This document shows, piece by piece, positions 16,081 through 24,280 of a DNA stretch of 64,000 nt (position 1 is the stretch's first letter; each line of letters starts with the position of its first letter). Below the pieces are notes generated by a model. The model saw nothing but the letters and a program-made list of their open reading frames with translations. It was not told the origin of the DNA and searched no databases. Source of the stretch: Ruegeria sp. PrR005. Its GTDB lineage: Bacteria > Pseudomonadota > Alphaproteobacteria > Rhodobacterales > Rhodobacteraceae. The stretch lies in assembly GCF_010500245.1 (NCBI RefSeq), contig NZ_JAAGOX010000022.1, positions 434,001-498,000 on the forward strand. Reading direction: 5' to 3'. The position numbers and the translations under genes were made by a program.

Positions 16081-16122
16081 GTATGTTATAGCGCACGCTA
16101 TCCGATGTGCGTTATAACGTAC
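16081..16122. promoter_or_regulatory. Large inverted repeat between ilvD and XRE-cupin regulator
   Basis: GTATGTTATAGCGCAC (16081-16096) and GTGCGTTATAACGTAC (16107-16122) are 16-base arms with two mismatches, separated by 10 bases; the right arm includes the palindrome CGTTATAACG. The repeat sits in the 105-bp divergent gap, so it is the natural operator of the XRE-cupin protein, possibly controlling ilvD as well. The regulator-site link is inferred. Confidence 0.6.
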
Positions 16123-16145
16123 AAGTGGAATCGAAGGGCGGATAC

Positions 16146-16715
16146 ATGGACTCGGCTGTGGAATCGGGTGAGGTCACCCTCAAACTGCGCGAGGTTCGCG
16201 CGGCAACCGGCCTCAGCCTGTCAAAGGCGGCCGAGCTGACCGGGGTCAGCAAGGCGATGCTGGGTCAGATCGAGCGCGGCGAATCAAGCCCGACCATCGC
16301 GACGCTGTGGAAGATCGCCAAAGGGTTCCAGCTGCCGCTCAGCGCACTGATCGGCCCGGCCTCGTTGCGCGATCCGGCTGACGAGCGGCTGTTTCGTACC
16401 GTGACCTTTCCCGGCAGCATCAAGGTCAAGATCGTCTTTCCCTTTGACCCGATGCTTGGCGCCGAAACCTTTCACGTGACGCTGGCTCCCGGCCAAAGCT
16501 ACGAGTCCGCCGCCCATGCCAGCGGTGTCACCGAAGAGGTGTTCGTGCTACATGGCGCGCTGGAGATTTTGCGGGACGGGGACTGGGTACCACTCAGGAC
16601 AGGGCAGGGCCTGCGCTTTGCCGCCGACCTGCCACATGGCTATCGCAGCGGTGCCGAAGGTGCCGCCTTTCTCAACATGCACCACTATCCGCAACAGACC
16701 GGTTTACCGGTCTAG
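16146..16715 (+). CDS. XRE family transcriptional regulator with C-terminal cupin domain
   Basis: A 189-residue regulator. Residues about 10-65 form a helix-turn-helix of the XRE type (LREVRAATGLSLSKAAELTGVSKAMLGQIERG), and about 110-185 form a cupin fold (LAPGQSYESAAHASGVTEEVFVLHGALEI). Proteins of this layout sense small metabolites through the cupin domain and often regulate amino acid, polyamine or sulfur genes. I chose ATG 16146 because AAGGGCGG lies just upstream and the longer start at 16107 would overlap the inverted repeat. It is divergent from ilvD. Its stop shares a CTAG tetranucleotide with that of the convergent next gene. Confidence 0.88.
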   Translation: MDSAVESGEVTLKLREVRAATGLSLSKAAELTGVSKAMLGQIERGESSPTIATLWKIAKGFQLPLSALIGPASLRDPADERLFRTVTFPGSIKVKIVFPFDPMLGAETFHVTLAPGQSYESAAHASGVTEEVFVLHGALEILRDGDWVPLRTGQGLRFAADLPHGYRSGAEGAAFLNMHHYPQQTGLPV

Positions 16716-17485
16716 CCGTCATTCGCCAGTGCCGCCTTCGCCGCCTCTGTGACGCCGTCCATGGCGGTGATCCAGGGCATTGGGCCGTGGCTGATGCGCG
16801 CGACGCTCAGGCCCGCCAGGGTCACGTTGTCCGGCGCCTTGCCGGTCTGCATGATGTTCACCGGCAGCAGGGTCTCGGCGCATAGCGTTCCGATCAACTC
16901 GGGCGTCACCAGCCCCGGTACGAACAGCCCGTTCGCCCCGGCGCTGGCATAGATCCGCGCCCGGTCCAGCGCCTCGCCCATCAGCGCGGGATGATCCAAG
17001 GGCTTGCTGCCCTGGAAGAACACATCGGTGCGGGCATTGATGAACAGCGGCACGCCTGTCGCCTCGGCCGCGTGGCGCAGGGTGGCGATGCGATCGGCCT
17101 GTTCCTCGGCAGGCAACAGGCCGGTCCCGCCGATCCGCCGGTCTTCGAAATTGACACCGACGGCGCCCGCCGCGATCACCCGTTCCGTATTCGTGGCCAA
17201 GTTTACCTTGGTTTCCGCATATCCGGTCTCGAAGTCAAAGGTGACGGGCAGGTCGACGCTGGCCGCGATCCGGGCCAGAATCTGCAAGGCGAACTCAAGC
17301 GGGATTTCCTGCCCGTCCGCATAACCCTGTGCCGCCGCCAGCGACCAGCTGCCCGTGGCGATGGCCCGCGCCCCGGCCTTTGCAATCGCGCGGGCGCTGC
17401 CGGCATCCCAGGCATTGTACAGGATCAGCGGCGCACCGGGCCGGTGCAGCGCGGCAAAGCGCTCGGCGATTGAAACCTGACTCAT
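16712..17485 (-). CDS. Isocitrate lyase / PEP mutase family protein
   Basis: A 257-residue single-domain TIM-barrel protein of the isocitrate lyase/PEP mutase superfamily, which cleaves or rearranges C-C or C-P bonds of small acids. Recognisable segments are YNAWDAGSARAIAKAGARAIATGSWSLAAAQG, TFDFETGY and VGVNFEDRRIGG, with NARTDVF downstream. The classic catalytic KKCGH-type loop of isocitrate lyase is not present; instead it belongs to the PEP_mutase group of poorly defined function. Start ATG 17485 overlaps the alkyltransferase stop by 4 bases, so the two are co-transcribed. Its stop overlaps that of the convergent regulator by 4 bases. Confidence 0.82.
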   Translation of the reverse strand: MSQVSIAERFAALHRPGAPLILYNAWDAGSARAIAKAGARAIATGSWSLAAAQGYADGQEIPLEFALQILARIAASVDLPVTFDFETGYAETKVNLATNTERVIAAGAVGVNFEDRRIGGTGLLPAEEQADRIATLRHAAEATGVPLFINARTDVFFQGSKPLDHPALMGEALDRARIYASAGANGLFVPGLVTPELIGTLCAETLLPVNIMQTGKAPDNVTLAGLSVARISHGPMPWITAMDGVTEAAKAALANDG

Positions 17486-18135
17486 GCATGCGCTCCTTGG
17501 ATGGGAAAGAATTTAGCCTCGTGATCGATCAGCCAGCGTTTTCGCCACAGGCCGCCGCCATACCCGGTCAGCGCGCCATCGGCGGCCGTAACCCGATGGC
17601 ATGGGATCACAATGGAGATCTGGTTGGCGCCATTTGCCCGCGCCATGGCGCGTACCGCCGGACCGCGCCCGATCCCGCTTGCAAGTTCGCCGTAGGAGGT
17701 CGTTCTACCGGCTGGCAGAGCGATCAGCGCCGCCCAGACCTCGCGCATGAAAGCGGTACCGTGCAGCGCAAGTGGCAGGTCGAAATGATCTCTGCGGCCG
17801 TCAAAATACTCTGACAATTGCCGTTCCAGCTGGTCCGTCAACGGGTGCCGACCAAAGCCCAGATCACCATCGCAGGCCTGATAGAGCCTGCGAACCTGCT
17901 CTGGCAAGATCCGGCGGTCGGCGAATTCCAGCAGGTGCAGGCGGCTGTCATCGCAGCCTGCCACCATGGTCCCCAGCGGCGTATCGAGACGTGCCAACCG
18001 GAGCCCCGTCTGACTGGGAAAGGCGTCGGTCGCCAGCGACAGCATCGCCGCCACACTGTCACGCAACGCTTGCGGCGTGGCGCAGGTGTCCAAGCCGCTG
18101 GCGTGCCGGTCCTCTGTGCAGGAAAAGAATGTCAT
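17482..18135 (-). CDS. ogt: Methylated-DNA--protein-cysteine S-methyltransferase
   Basis: It repairs O6-alkylguanine by suicidal transfer of the alkyl group to its own cysteine. The active-site motif is IVIPCHRV near residue 180, followed by a GYGGGLWRKRWLIDHE segment, and the upstream helix-turn-helix (TSYGELASGIGRGPAVRAMARANGANQ) is intact. At 217 residues it is of the Ogt or Ada C-terminal type, with an N-terminal extension of about 40 residues. Start ATG 18135 has only a short AGG nearby. The gene overlaps the PEP-mutase-like gene by 4 bases. Confidence 0.9.
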   Translation of the reverse strand: MTFFSCTEDRHASGLDTCATPQALRDSVAAMLSLATDAFPSQTGLRLARLDTPLGTMVAGCDDSRLHLLEFADRRILPEQVRRLYQACDGDLGFGRHPLTDQLERQLSEYFDGRRDHFDLPLALHGTAFMREVWAALIALPAGRTTSYGELASGIGRGPAVRAMARANGANQISIVIPCHRVTAADGALTGYGGGLWRKRWLIDHEAKFFPIQGAHA

Positions 18136-18198
18136 GCGCCTATACTAGCGCGATGACGGCCAACCCGCAGTCGGTTTTTCGAACATGTGAAGTAACAG

Positions 18199-18846
18199 TC
18201 AGATCCGCAGGAAAGGCTGTACCAACCGGGGGATCCAGCTGTTGAACCGCAACGGTGCGTCGGTGACGGCCAGGCAGATGCAATCCTCGCCCGGATCGGC
18301 CACCGGCATATGTTCCAGTTCTTCGTCAGCGACCTCGACATCTCCGCGCGCGAACCGGTCCACCTCGTCCGAAAACGCCCCTTGCAGCACCATCGTCAAT
18401 TCGATGCCGCGATGCCCGTGGTCGGGCACGGCGGCCCCGGCGGGGATGAACAGCAGCCGGGCCGAGGCCGCACTGCTGGTCGGCAGGATCGCCTGCCGTA
18501 CGCCCATGCCGACGGGTTTCCAGCGGATCGTTGAAACATCGCCCCCCACATAGTCGCGCAAAGGCTGCGGCAGCACCGAGCAGCTATCGCGGCGCCTTGC
18601 GGGTACGGCAGTGCCGGTGCTGATGCGGGCAAATGTGGCCTCCAGCGCATCGGCGGCCATCGCCTCAGTGCCGCACTCGGCCAGCAGGCAGCCGCCCACG
18701 GCCTCCAGCGCTTCGGCCTGGGCGCGGCAGCTGTCGCAGAGCGACAGATGCGTTGCGACCATCAGGTTGAACGCCTCGGGTAAACTACCGGCGGCATAGG
18801 CCGTCAACAGCGTATCGGTCAGGTGGTGTTTGATCAGTTCTGTCAT
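18199..18846 (-). CDS. chrR: ChrR-type zinc anti-sigma factor with cupin domain
   Basis: It holds the ECF sigma factor inactive until singlet oxygen or organic peroxide is sensed. The N-terminal zinc-binding anti-sigma domain has KHHLTD and HLSLCDSC (the HX3CX2C motif), and the C-terminal cupin carries VPDHGHRGIELTMVLQGAFSDE and FNSWIPRLVQPFLRI. The protein reads nearly the same as Rhodobacter sphaeroides ChrR as I recall it. I chose ATG 18846 because it aligns with the known N-terminus; a GTG at 18855 overlapping the sigma stop (GTGA) is an alternative. It is co-transcribed with rpoE. Confidence 0.92.
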   Translation of the reverse strand: MTELIKHHLTDTLLTAYAAGSLPEAFNLMVATHLSLCDSCRAQAEALEAVGGCLLAECGTEAMAADALEATFARISTGTAVPARRRDSCSVLPQPLRDYVGGDVSTIRWKPVGMGVRQAILPTSSAASARLLFIPAGAAVPDHGHRGIELTMVLQGAFSDEVDRFARGDVEVADEELEHMPVADPGEDCICLAVTDAPLRFNSWIPRLVQPFLRI

Positions 18847-18851
18847 GGTCG

Positions 18852-19439
18852 TCACTTCATCGCGTGGCGCAATCGGTCTAGCGCCAGTCTGATTCTGGAT
18901 TTGATGGTCCCCAGCGGAAGGCCGGTGCGGGCGGCAATCTCGCGGTGGCTGAGATCGCCGAAATAGGCTTGTTCGATCAGTTCGCGTTGCGCGTCGGGCA
19001 GGGCCCGGATCGCAACGCGCAACATCTCTGTTTCCTGCTGCATCGCCATCACATCGGCGGCCGCCGGTTCAGGTTCCGGCCCCCAGGGCAGGTCTTCGGG
19101 TTCCGGCCTGCGATCCTTGCGCAGGGCGTCGATCCGCCGGTTGCGTGCAATGGTGAAAATCCAGGTCGAAACGGTTGCCCGTGTGGGATCGTACAGGTGC
19201 GACTTGTTCCACACCGTCGCCATGACCTCTTGCGCGCAATCCTCGGCCAGAGTCGGCGTGGCGCCGGACCGCATCAGAAAAGACTTAACGCGCGGCGCGA
19301 AATGCGCAAACAACTCGGCAAAGGCGGCCCTGTCCTGCGCCTCGGCGATACGGGCGAGGTGGCCGCTCCAATCGTTTTCTGCCCGCGCCCCGTCCTGTTT
19401 CCGGTCCAAGTGCTTTCCTTCGCTCGCGTCCTTGCACAT
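18852..19439 (-). CDS. rpoE: ECF sigma factor RpoE (ECF11 type), singlet-oxygen response
   Basis: An extracytoplasmic-function sigma factor of about 195 residues. Region 2 is FAELFAHFAPRVKSFLMRSGATP to VWNKSHLYDP, and region 4 is LSHREIAARTGLPLGTIKSRIRLALDRLR. The start is uncertain: ATG 19439 is my choice, TTG 19409 has the better binding site (AAGGAAAG), and a longer reading to 19559 would include the promoter. Directly upstream is a TGATCC-N18-TATCGT sequence that matches the RpoE consensus, so autoregulation is likely. Paired with chrR, as in R. sphaeroides. Confidence 0.93.
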   Translation of the reverse strand: MCKDASEGKHLDRKQDGARAENDWSGHLARIAEAQDRAAFAELFAHFAPRVKSFLMRSGATPTLAEDCAQEVMATVWNKSHLYDPTRATVSTWIFTIARNRRIDALRKDRRPEPEDLPWGPEPEPAAADVMAMQQETEMLRVAIRALPDAQRELIEQAYFGDLSHREIAARTGLPLGTIKSRIRLALDRLRHAMK

Positions 19440-19518
19440 GTGGCCATACCGCCCGACAGGGCTTTTCCCGTCAAGGCTGGCGTCGGGCCGGTCTGTGTTC
19501 GTTGCGATCAACATAACC

Positions 19519-19548
19519 ACGATACGCGGCTCGGGCCAAAGCGGATCA
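19519..19548 (-). promoter_or_regulatory. ECF (RpoE-type) promoter of rpoE-chrR
   Basis: On the minus strand, TGATCC (-35, 19543-19548) and TATCGT (-10, 19519-19524) are separated by 18 bases. This matches the TGATCC-N18 architecture reported for RpoE targets in Rhodobacter. Transcription would begin near 19512, after the longest possible start codons, which supports the downstream start for rpoE. Confidence 0.55.
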
Positions 19549-19571
19549 GTCGCGGTCAAAGGATTTTCTTT

Positions 19572-19601
19572 TCATCCACTTCCGCATGCGGGCCGTACAT
19601 C
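19572..19601 (+). promoter_or_regulatory. ECF (RpoE-type) promoter of the flavin/DUF1365 operon
   Basis: TCATCC (19572-19577) and TACATC (19596-19601) are separated by 18 bases, mirroring the divergent promoter of rpoE. It lies 28 bases ahead of the start of the first operon gene. The -35 differs from TGATCC at one base. Confidence 0.5.
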
Positions 19602-19628
19602 TGAGACAAGGACAAGGCGGAGCAAGAC

Positions 19629-20927
19629 ATGCCATTTGAACTGAATGGGGGCGTGCCCCGACGGATCGCTGTGATAGGGGGCGGCATCTCGGGCATGGGG
19701 GCCGCCAACCTGTTGGCGGACACCCACAACGTGACACTGTTCGAGGCCGAACCCCGGCTGGGCGGGCACGCGCGGACCATCGTGGCCGGGAAGCGGGGCG
19801 ATCAGCCGGTCGATACCGGCTTCATCGTGTTCAACAATGCAACCTATCCCAACCTGATCGCTCTCTTCGACCGCCTCGGTGTGCCAATCGCCAAAAGCGA
19901 CATGAGCTTTGCCGTTTCGGCCCAGGGCGGTGCGGTGGAATATGCGTTGCATGGGGCCGATGCGCTGTTCGCACAGCGGCGCAACCTGGCGCGTCCGGGC
20001 TTTCTGCGCATGGTGCGCGACCTCTTTCACTTCAACGCGCATGCGGCCGAGGCCGCGCGCGACCGCTCGATCACGGTGCGCCAGCTTCTCGACCGTCTCG
20101 GAACCGGCGACTGGTTCCGGCGCTATTACCTTGAACCCTTTTCGGGTGCGATCTGGTCCACGCCCAAGGAACACATCCTCGACTTTCCCGCCCATGCGAT
20201 GATCCGCTTCTTCGAGAACCACGCGCTGCTGAACTACTCTGGCCAGCATCAGTGGTACACGGTCGAAGGCGGCTCGGTCGAATATGTCAGCCGGCTGGAA
20301 CAGGCGATGCGCCGCAAGGGCGTGTTGTTGGCACTGGGTGTGCCTATCGCCGGGGTGCGGCGCACCGAGCTTGGGGTCGAGATCCGGGTGCGGGGCGGCG
20401 AGTGGCAGGTGTTCGACGAGGTCGTGTTTGCCACCCATTCCGACACCACCCTGGCGCTGCTATCCGATGCCACCCGGCGAGAAAGCGCGGCCCTGGGCGC
20501 GGTGCGCTACCAGCCGAACGAGGCAGTCCTGCATTCCGATCCCGCGCTGATGCCGAAACGGCGCAAGTGCTGGGCCAGCTGGAACCACACCGAGGAAAAA
20601 GGCGCCAATGGCGGCCCCATCGGCCTGACCTACTGGATGAATTCCTTGCAGCCGATCCCGCAGGATGACCCGTTGTTCGTGACACTGAATGCCAGCCATC
20701 GCATCCACGAAGAGCATATTCACGACGTGACCACCTTTGCCCATCCAGTGTTCGACGCCGGTGCGCTTGCCGCGCAAGAAGATCTGGCACGGATGAACGG
20801 AACCAACTCGACCTGGTTCTGCGGCGCCTGGATGAAAAACGGGTTTCACGAGGACGGGTTGGCCAGCGCCATCGACGTGGTTGCAGGCATCAACCGCACC
20901 GCCGCCTTGCCGGTCGCCGCGGAATGA
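19629..20927 (+). CDS. FAD-dependent oxidoreductase (RpoE-regulated, furan/fatty-acid cluster type)
   Basis: A 432-residue flavoprotein of the amine-oxidase/phytoene-desaturase-like class. The dinucleotide-binding motif IAVIGGGISGMGAANLLAD is at residues 15-33, followed by FEAEPRLGGHARTI, the usual FAD signature. It is the first gene of a five-gene operon divergent from rpoE. In Rhodobacter sphaeroides an equivalent gene (RSP_1091, from memory) is in the RpoE regulon and linked to modified membrane fatty acids under singlet oxygen. Start ATG 19629 has GGAG at about 7 bases. The role here is inferred from family and context. Confidence 0.85.
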   Translation: MPFELNGGVPRRIAVIGGGISGMGAANLLADTHNVTLFEAEPRLGGHARTIVAGKRGDQPVDTGFIVFNNATYPNLIALFDRLGVPIAKSDMSFAVSAQGGAVEYALHGADALFAQRRNLARPGFLRMVRDLFHFNAHAAEAARDRSITVRQLLDRLGTGDWFRRYYLEPFSGAIWSTPKEHILDFPAHAMIRFFENHALLNYSGQHQWYTVEGGSVEYVSRLEQAMRRKGVLLALGVPIAGVRRTELGVEIRVRGGEWQVFDEVVFATHSDTTLALLSDATRRESAALGAVRYQPNEAVLHSDPALMPKRRKCWASWNHTEEKGANGGPIGLTYWMNSLQPIPQDDPLFVTLNASHRIHEEHIHDVTTFAHPVFDAGALAAQEDLARMNGTNSTWFCGAWMKNGFHEDGLASAIDVVAGINRTAALPVAAE

Positions 20928-21685
20928 GCGCAATGGTCGAACATATCCCGGCCCATACCTTCCATGGGCGCAAGGGCGCGGTGCGGAACGCGTTCCGCTA
21001 TTCGGTGGATTTCGTGCTTCTCGACCCCGAGACGCCCGTGTCCGGGCCGCGCCTGTTTTCGCGCAACCGCGCGAACCTGTCGGGTGTGTTCGACCGCGAT
21101 CACGGTGGCAGTCCGGGGCAGGGGCGCGGAGCGTCCTGGCTGCGCGAGCAGTTCGACCTGTTTCAACTGCCCCAGCCTGCCCGGATCGCGCTGCTGACCC
21201 AGCCGCGCCTGTTGGGGCACGTGTTCAACCCGGTCAGTTTCTGGTTCTGTTTCGATCCGCGGGATGCGCTCTTTGCCGTGGTGGCCGAGGTGACCAACAC
21301 TTTCGGCACCCGCCACAGCTATCTGTGCCACAAACCCGATCTGTCGCCGATCGGGCCGCAGGACCGGTTGGGCGCGACCAAGCTCTTGCATGTCTCGCCC
21401 TTTCAGCCGCGCGAGGGGTCTTACACCTTCCGCTTTGACCTGCGCGCGGACCGGGTCGGTATCTGGATAGACTATGGTCGCGAAGGGGGCGGGCTGGTGG
21501 CCACGCTGACCGGCCACAGGCGGCCATTGACCAACCGGGCGATCCTGTGGTCGGCGCTGCGCCGTCCCTTTGGGGCGCGCCGCGTGCTGGCGCTGATCCA
21601 CTGGCAGGCGCTGAAGCTCTGGTGGAAAGGTGCGCGCTTTCGCCCCGAACCCGCAGCAAATCGCCCGGATGTGAGCCGGGGATGA
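20924..21685 (+). CDS. DUF1365 family protein
   Basis: A 253-residue cytoplasmic protein of the DUF1365 family, recognised by HTFHGRKGAVRNAFRYSVDFVLLD, GHVFNPVSFWFCFD and VTNTFGTRHSYL. The biochemical activity is unknown; in bacteria it commonly follows an FAD oxidoreductase gene and is associated with cyclopropane or other modified fatty acids. It begins with an ATG overlapping the previous stop (ATGA), so both are translated together and probably act together. The Rhodobacter equivalent (RSP_1090, from memory) belongs to the RpoE regulon. Confidence 0.85.
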   Translation: MSAMVEHIPAHTFHGRKGAVRNAFRYSVDFVLLDPETPVSGPRLFSRNRANLSGVFDRDHGGSPGQGRGASWLREQFDLFQLPQPARIALLTQPRLLGHVFNPVSFWFCFDPRDALFAVVAEVTNTFGTRHSYLCHKPDLSPIGPQDRLGATKLLHVSPFQPREGSYTFRFDLRADRVGIWIDYGREGGGLVATLTGHRRPLTNRAILWSALRRPFGARRVLALIHWQALKLWWKGARFRPEPAANRPDVSRG

Positions 21686-22908
21686 CCATGTCCGTTCCCC
21701 TGCCGCGCGCAGCACCCCTGACCGGCTATGCGCTCTTTGCCGCCATGCTGGCGGCGGCGGGCCTGCCGATCTATCTGCATGCGCCGAAGTTCTATGCAGA
21801 TACCTATGGGGTCAGCCTGACCGCGCTGGGCGCGGTGCTGTTCGGATTGCGGCTCATTGACGTGGTACAGGATCCGGGACTTGGCTGGTTGGCCGCGCGC
21901 TTGCGCCGTCATCTGCGGGTCGCTGTACCGGTGGCGGCGGCGGTCATGGCGGGTGGGATGCTCGGTCTCTTTTCCTTGGCTCCGCCAATTGCGCCACTGG
22001 CCTGGTTCGCGCTGATGCTGATGCTGGTGTTCTCGGCCTTCAGCTTTCTGACCATCTGCTTCTATGCCCAGGGCGTGACAAATGCCGGGGCGCTGGGCGG
22101 CCATGTCCGGCTGGCGCGCTGGCGCGAGGCGGGCGCACTCTTGGGCATCTGCGGCGCTGCAGCCGCGCCGGTCCTGTTGCCGGGCGGCTATGCCGCCTTT
22201 GCCCTGGCTTTTGTTGGTCTCGCCCTTGCCGCGACGGTGGCGCAGCGCACGGAATGGCGCGCAAGCCCGGTGCCGAATACCGGCTTTGCGCCCGTTCTGC
22301 GCGATCCGGTTGCACGGCGCCTGCTGCTGATCGCGGGGCTGAACGCTGCACCGGTGGCGGTCTCCTCGACCCTGTTCCTGTTCTTCGTGGCAGACCGGCT
22401 GGAGGCGCCCGGCGCCGAAGGGTCGCTGCTGATCCTGTTCTTTCTCAGCGCCGCCGCTGGCGCGCCGCTCTGGGGCACGCTGGCCGAGCGGCGGGGCGCC
22501 CGACCGACCCTGATGGTCGGCATGGCGCTGTCGATCGCGGCTTTCGCGCTGGTGCCATTACTGGGCCCGGGCGACGTGGCGGGCTTTGCCCTGATCTGCG
22601 CCGTGTCCGGTATCGCCCTGGGCGCCGACATGACCCTGCTGCCCGCGCTCTTTGCCGCCCGCATGGAGCGCGTCGCCCCTGGTGCCGCGCCGGGCTGGGG
22701 CCTCTGGGCTTTTGTCACCAAGTTCACCCTGGCGCTGGCCGCGTTGCTGCTGCTGCCGATACTCGATGCCGCCGGTTACATACCCGGCACAGACAACCCG
22801 GCAAGCGCCCTGACCTTGCTTTCAATTCTCTATGCCGCGCTGCCCTGTCTGCTCAAGGCGGCGGCGCTGGGCCTCTTGGCCCTGACCGATCCGGAGGACA
22901 TGTCATGA
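21682..22908 (+). CDS. MFS transporter (GPH/MFS_2-like)
   Basis: A 408-residue inner-membrane protein with about 12 hydrophobic helices. LFGLRLIDVVQDPGLGWLAARLRRHLR resembles the conserved loop (Asp-rich with Arg after helix 2) of the glycoside-pentoside-hexuronide/MFS_2 branch. Substrate unknown; in this operon a lipid or fatty-acid-related cargo is plausible. The ATG at 21682 overlaps the previous stop. A second ATG lies two codons later. It is translationally coupled to the genes on both sides. Confidence 0.82.
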   Translation: MTMSVPLPRAAPLTGYALFAAMLAAAGLPIYLHAPKFYADTYGVSLTALGAVLFGLRLIDVVQDPGLGWLAARLRRHLRVAVPVAAAVMAGGMLGLFSLAPPIAPLAWFALMLMLVFSAFSFLTICFYAQGVTNAGALGGHVRLARWREAGALLGICGAAAAPVLLPGGYAAFALAFVGLALAATVAQRTEWRASPVPNTGFAPVLRDPVARRLLLIAGLNAAPVAVSSTLFLFFVADRLEAPGAEGSLLILFFLSAAAGAPLWGTLAERRGARPTLMVGMALSIAAFALVPLLGPGDVAGFALICAVSGIALGADMTLLPALFAARMERVAPGAAPGWGLWAFVTKFTLALAALLLLPILDAAGYIPGTDNPASALTLLSILYAALPCLLKAAALGLLALTDPEDMS

Positions 22909-23483
22909 CAGATCCGATCCTTTTCACCTTGCTGGGCGTCGCGCTGACAGTGGCCGCACTGCTGCTGTTGCGCCGCTATGCGGGCTTCTCGGCGCAAGCG
23001 CCCGGCGACTATGCCGGGGCCGAACCGCAGTTCGACCTGCGCCGCCATCTGAACGGACCGATCGCCTGCGAAGGCGTCATATATGGTCCGACCGGCCGCG
23101 TCGCCTCGCGCTTTACCGGCGCGTTCGAGGCGACATGGGAGGGCAATCGCGGCACCATGCGCGAGCGCTTTCTCTATGACAGCGGCACCGTGCAGGATCG
23201 CGAATGGCAACTCAGCATCGGCAACGATGGCCGGATCCAGGCCAGTGCACCGGACGTGATCGGCACCGGCCAGGGCGATCAGAGCGGCCCGTCGGTGCGG
23301 CTGCTCTATCGTCTGCGCCTGCCCGAAGGTGCCGGTGGCCATGTGGTCGATGTGACCGACTGGATGTATCTCACCCCGGGCGGCGCCATCGTCAACCGCT
23401 CGGAGTTTCGCAAGTTCGGGATAAAGGTCGCTGAACTGGTCGCGACCATGCACCCCGCCAATGCGGAACGCACCGCAGCATGA
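22905..23483 (+). CDS. DUF3833 family protein
   Basis: A 192-residue protein with one N-terminal membrane helix (about residues 4-22). The following domain (YAGAEPQFDLRRHLNGPIACEGVIYGPTGRVASRF, ending MYLTPGGAIVNRSEFRKFGIKV) matches DUF3833, of unknown function, usually lipocalin-like and periplasmic. Its ATG overlaps the MFS stop by ATGA, and its own stop overlaps the next start in the same way. The recurring linkage of DUF3833 with DUF1365 and flavin oxidoreductase suggests one lipid-modifying pathway. Confidence 0.8.
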   Translation: MTDPILFTLLGVALTVAALLLLRRYAGFSAQAPGDYAGAEPQFDLRRHLNGPIACEGVIYGPTGRVASRFTGAFEATWEGNRGTMRERFLYDSGTVQDREWQLSIGNDGRIQASAPDVIGTGQGDQSGPSVRLLYRLRLPEGAGGHVVDVTDWMYLTPGGAIVNRSEFRKFGIKVAELVATMHPANAERTAA

Positions 23484-24211
23484 AGGACTGGACCGGCAAA
23501 CGATACTGGCTGGTCGGCGCCTCTGAAGGGCTGGGTGCGGCGCTGGCCCAGCAGATGAGCGCCGCCGGCGCCCATCTGGTTCTGTCCGCGCGAGGCCGCG
23601 ACCGGCTGGAGCGCCTTGCCGCCCGGTTGCCGGGCCCGGCCGAGGTGTTGCCGGTAGATATCGCCGATGATGGCAGCGTCGCGGCCGCCGCGCGCGCGCT
23701 GGGCGAGATCGACGGTGTGGTTCTGCTGGCGGGTGTCTACTGGCCGATGCGGGCACAGGATTGGGACAGCGCCCGCGGGGTGACCATGGCGGATGTGAAC
23801 TTCACCGGGTACCTGCGGGTGCTCGGGGCCGTGGTGCCGGGTATGGTGGACCGCGACCGGGGCCATATCGTGATCACCGGCTCGCTCGCCGGGTTTGGCG
23901 GGCTGCCGGGCGCTATCGGCTATGCGGCGTCCAAGGCGGGCACGATGGCGCTGGCCGAATGCCTGCATGCCGACCTGCACCGCACCGGCGTCGAGGTGCA
24001 ACTGGTCAATCCCGGTTTCATCCGCACGCGGCTGACCGATCTCAACACATTCGCCATGCCGATGCTGATGGAGCCGGAAGAGGCCGCCCGCGCAATGTTC
24101 CGGCACATGAACAGCCGCCGTTTTGCCACCAGTTTCCCTGCACCGTTTGCCTGGCTGTTCCGGTTCGGACGTTTCCTGCCGCAATGGCTCTATGTCCGCC
24201 TGTTTGCGTGA
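23480..24211 (+). CDS. Short-chain dehydrogenase/reductase (SDR)
   Basis: A 243-residue NAD(P)-dependent SDR. The cofactor-binding motif is VGASEGLGAALAQQ near residues 12-25, the active-site region has a YAASK motif (Tyr-x3-Lys) near residue 153, and LSARGRDRLERLA follows the first strand. Substrate unknown. It is the last gene of the operon, with an ATG overlapping the DUF3833 stop. It ends at 24211, and the gap downstream includes no clear terminator. Confidence 0.88.
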   Translation: MKDWTGKRYWLVGASEGLGAALAQQMSAAGAHLVLSARGRDRLERLAARLPGPAEVLPVDIADDGSVAAAARALGEIDGVVLLAGVYWPMRAQDWDSARGVTMADVNFTGYLRVLGAVVPGMVDRDRGHIVITGSLAGFGGLPGAIGYAASKAGTMALAECLHADLHRTGVEVQLVNPGFIRTRLTDLNTFAMPMLMEPEEAARAMFRHMNSRRFATSFPAPFAWLFRFGRFLPQWLYVRLFA

Positions 24212-24280
24212 GATCAAAGACGGCATGTGCCATGCCTGTTTGATGGATCACAGGATACGCGAACAGGAGACGAGGGAATC

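Noticed and set aside
14169-16091. 640-residue reading frame opposite ilvD
   Set aside because: Shadow of ilvD, whose protein is unmistakable; the opposite product has no family features.
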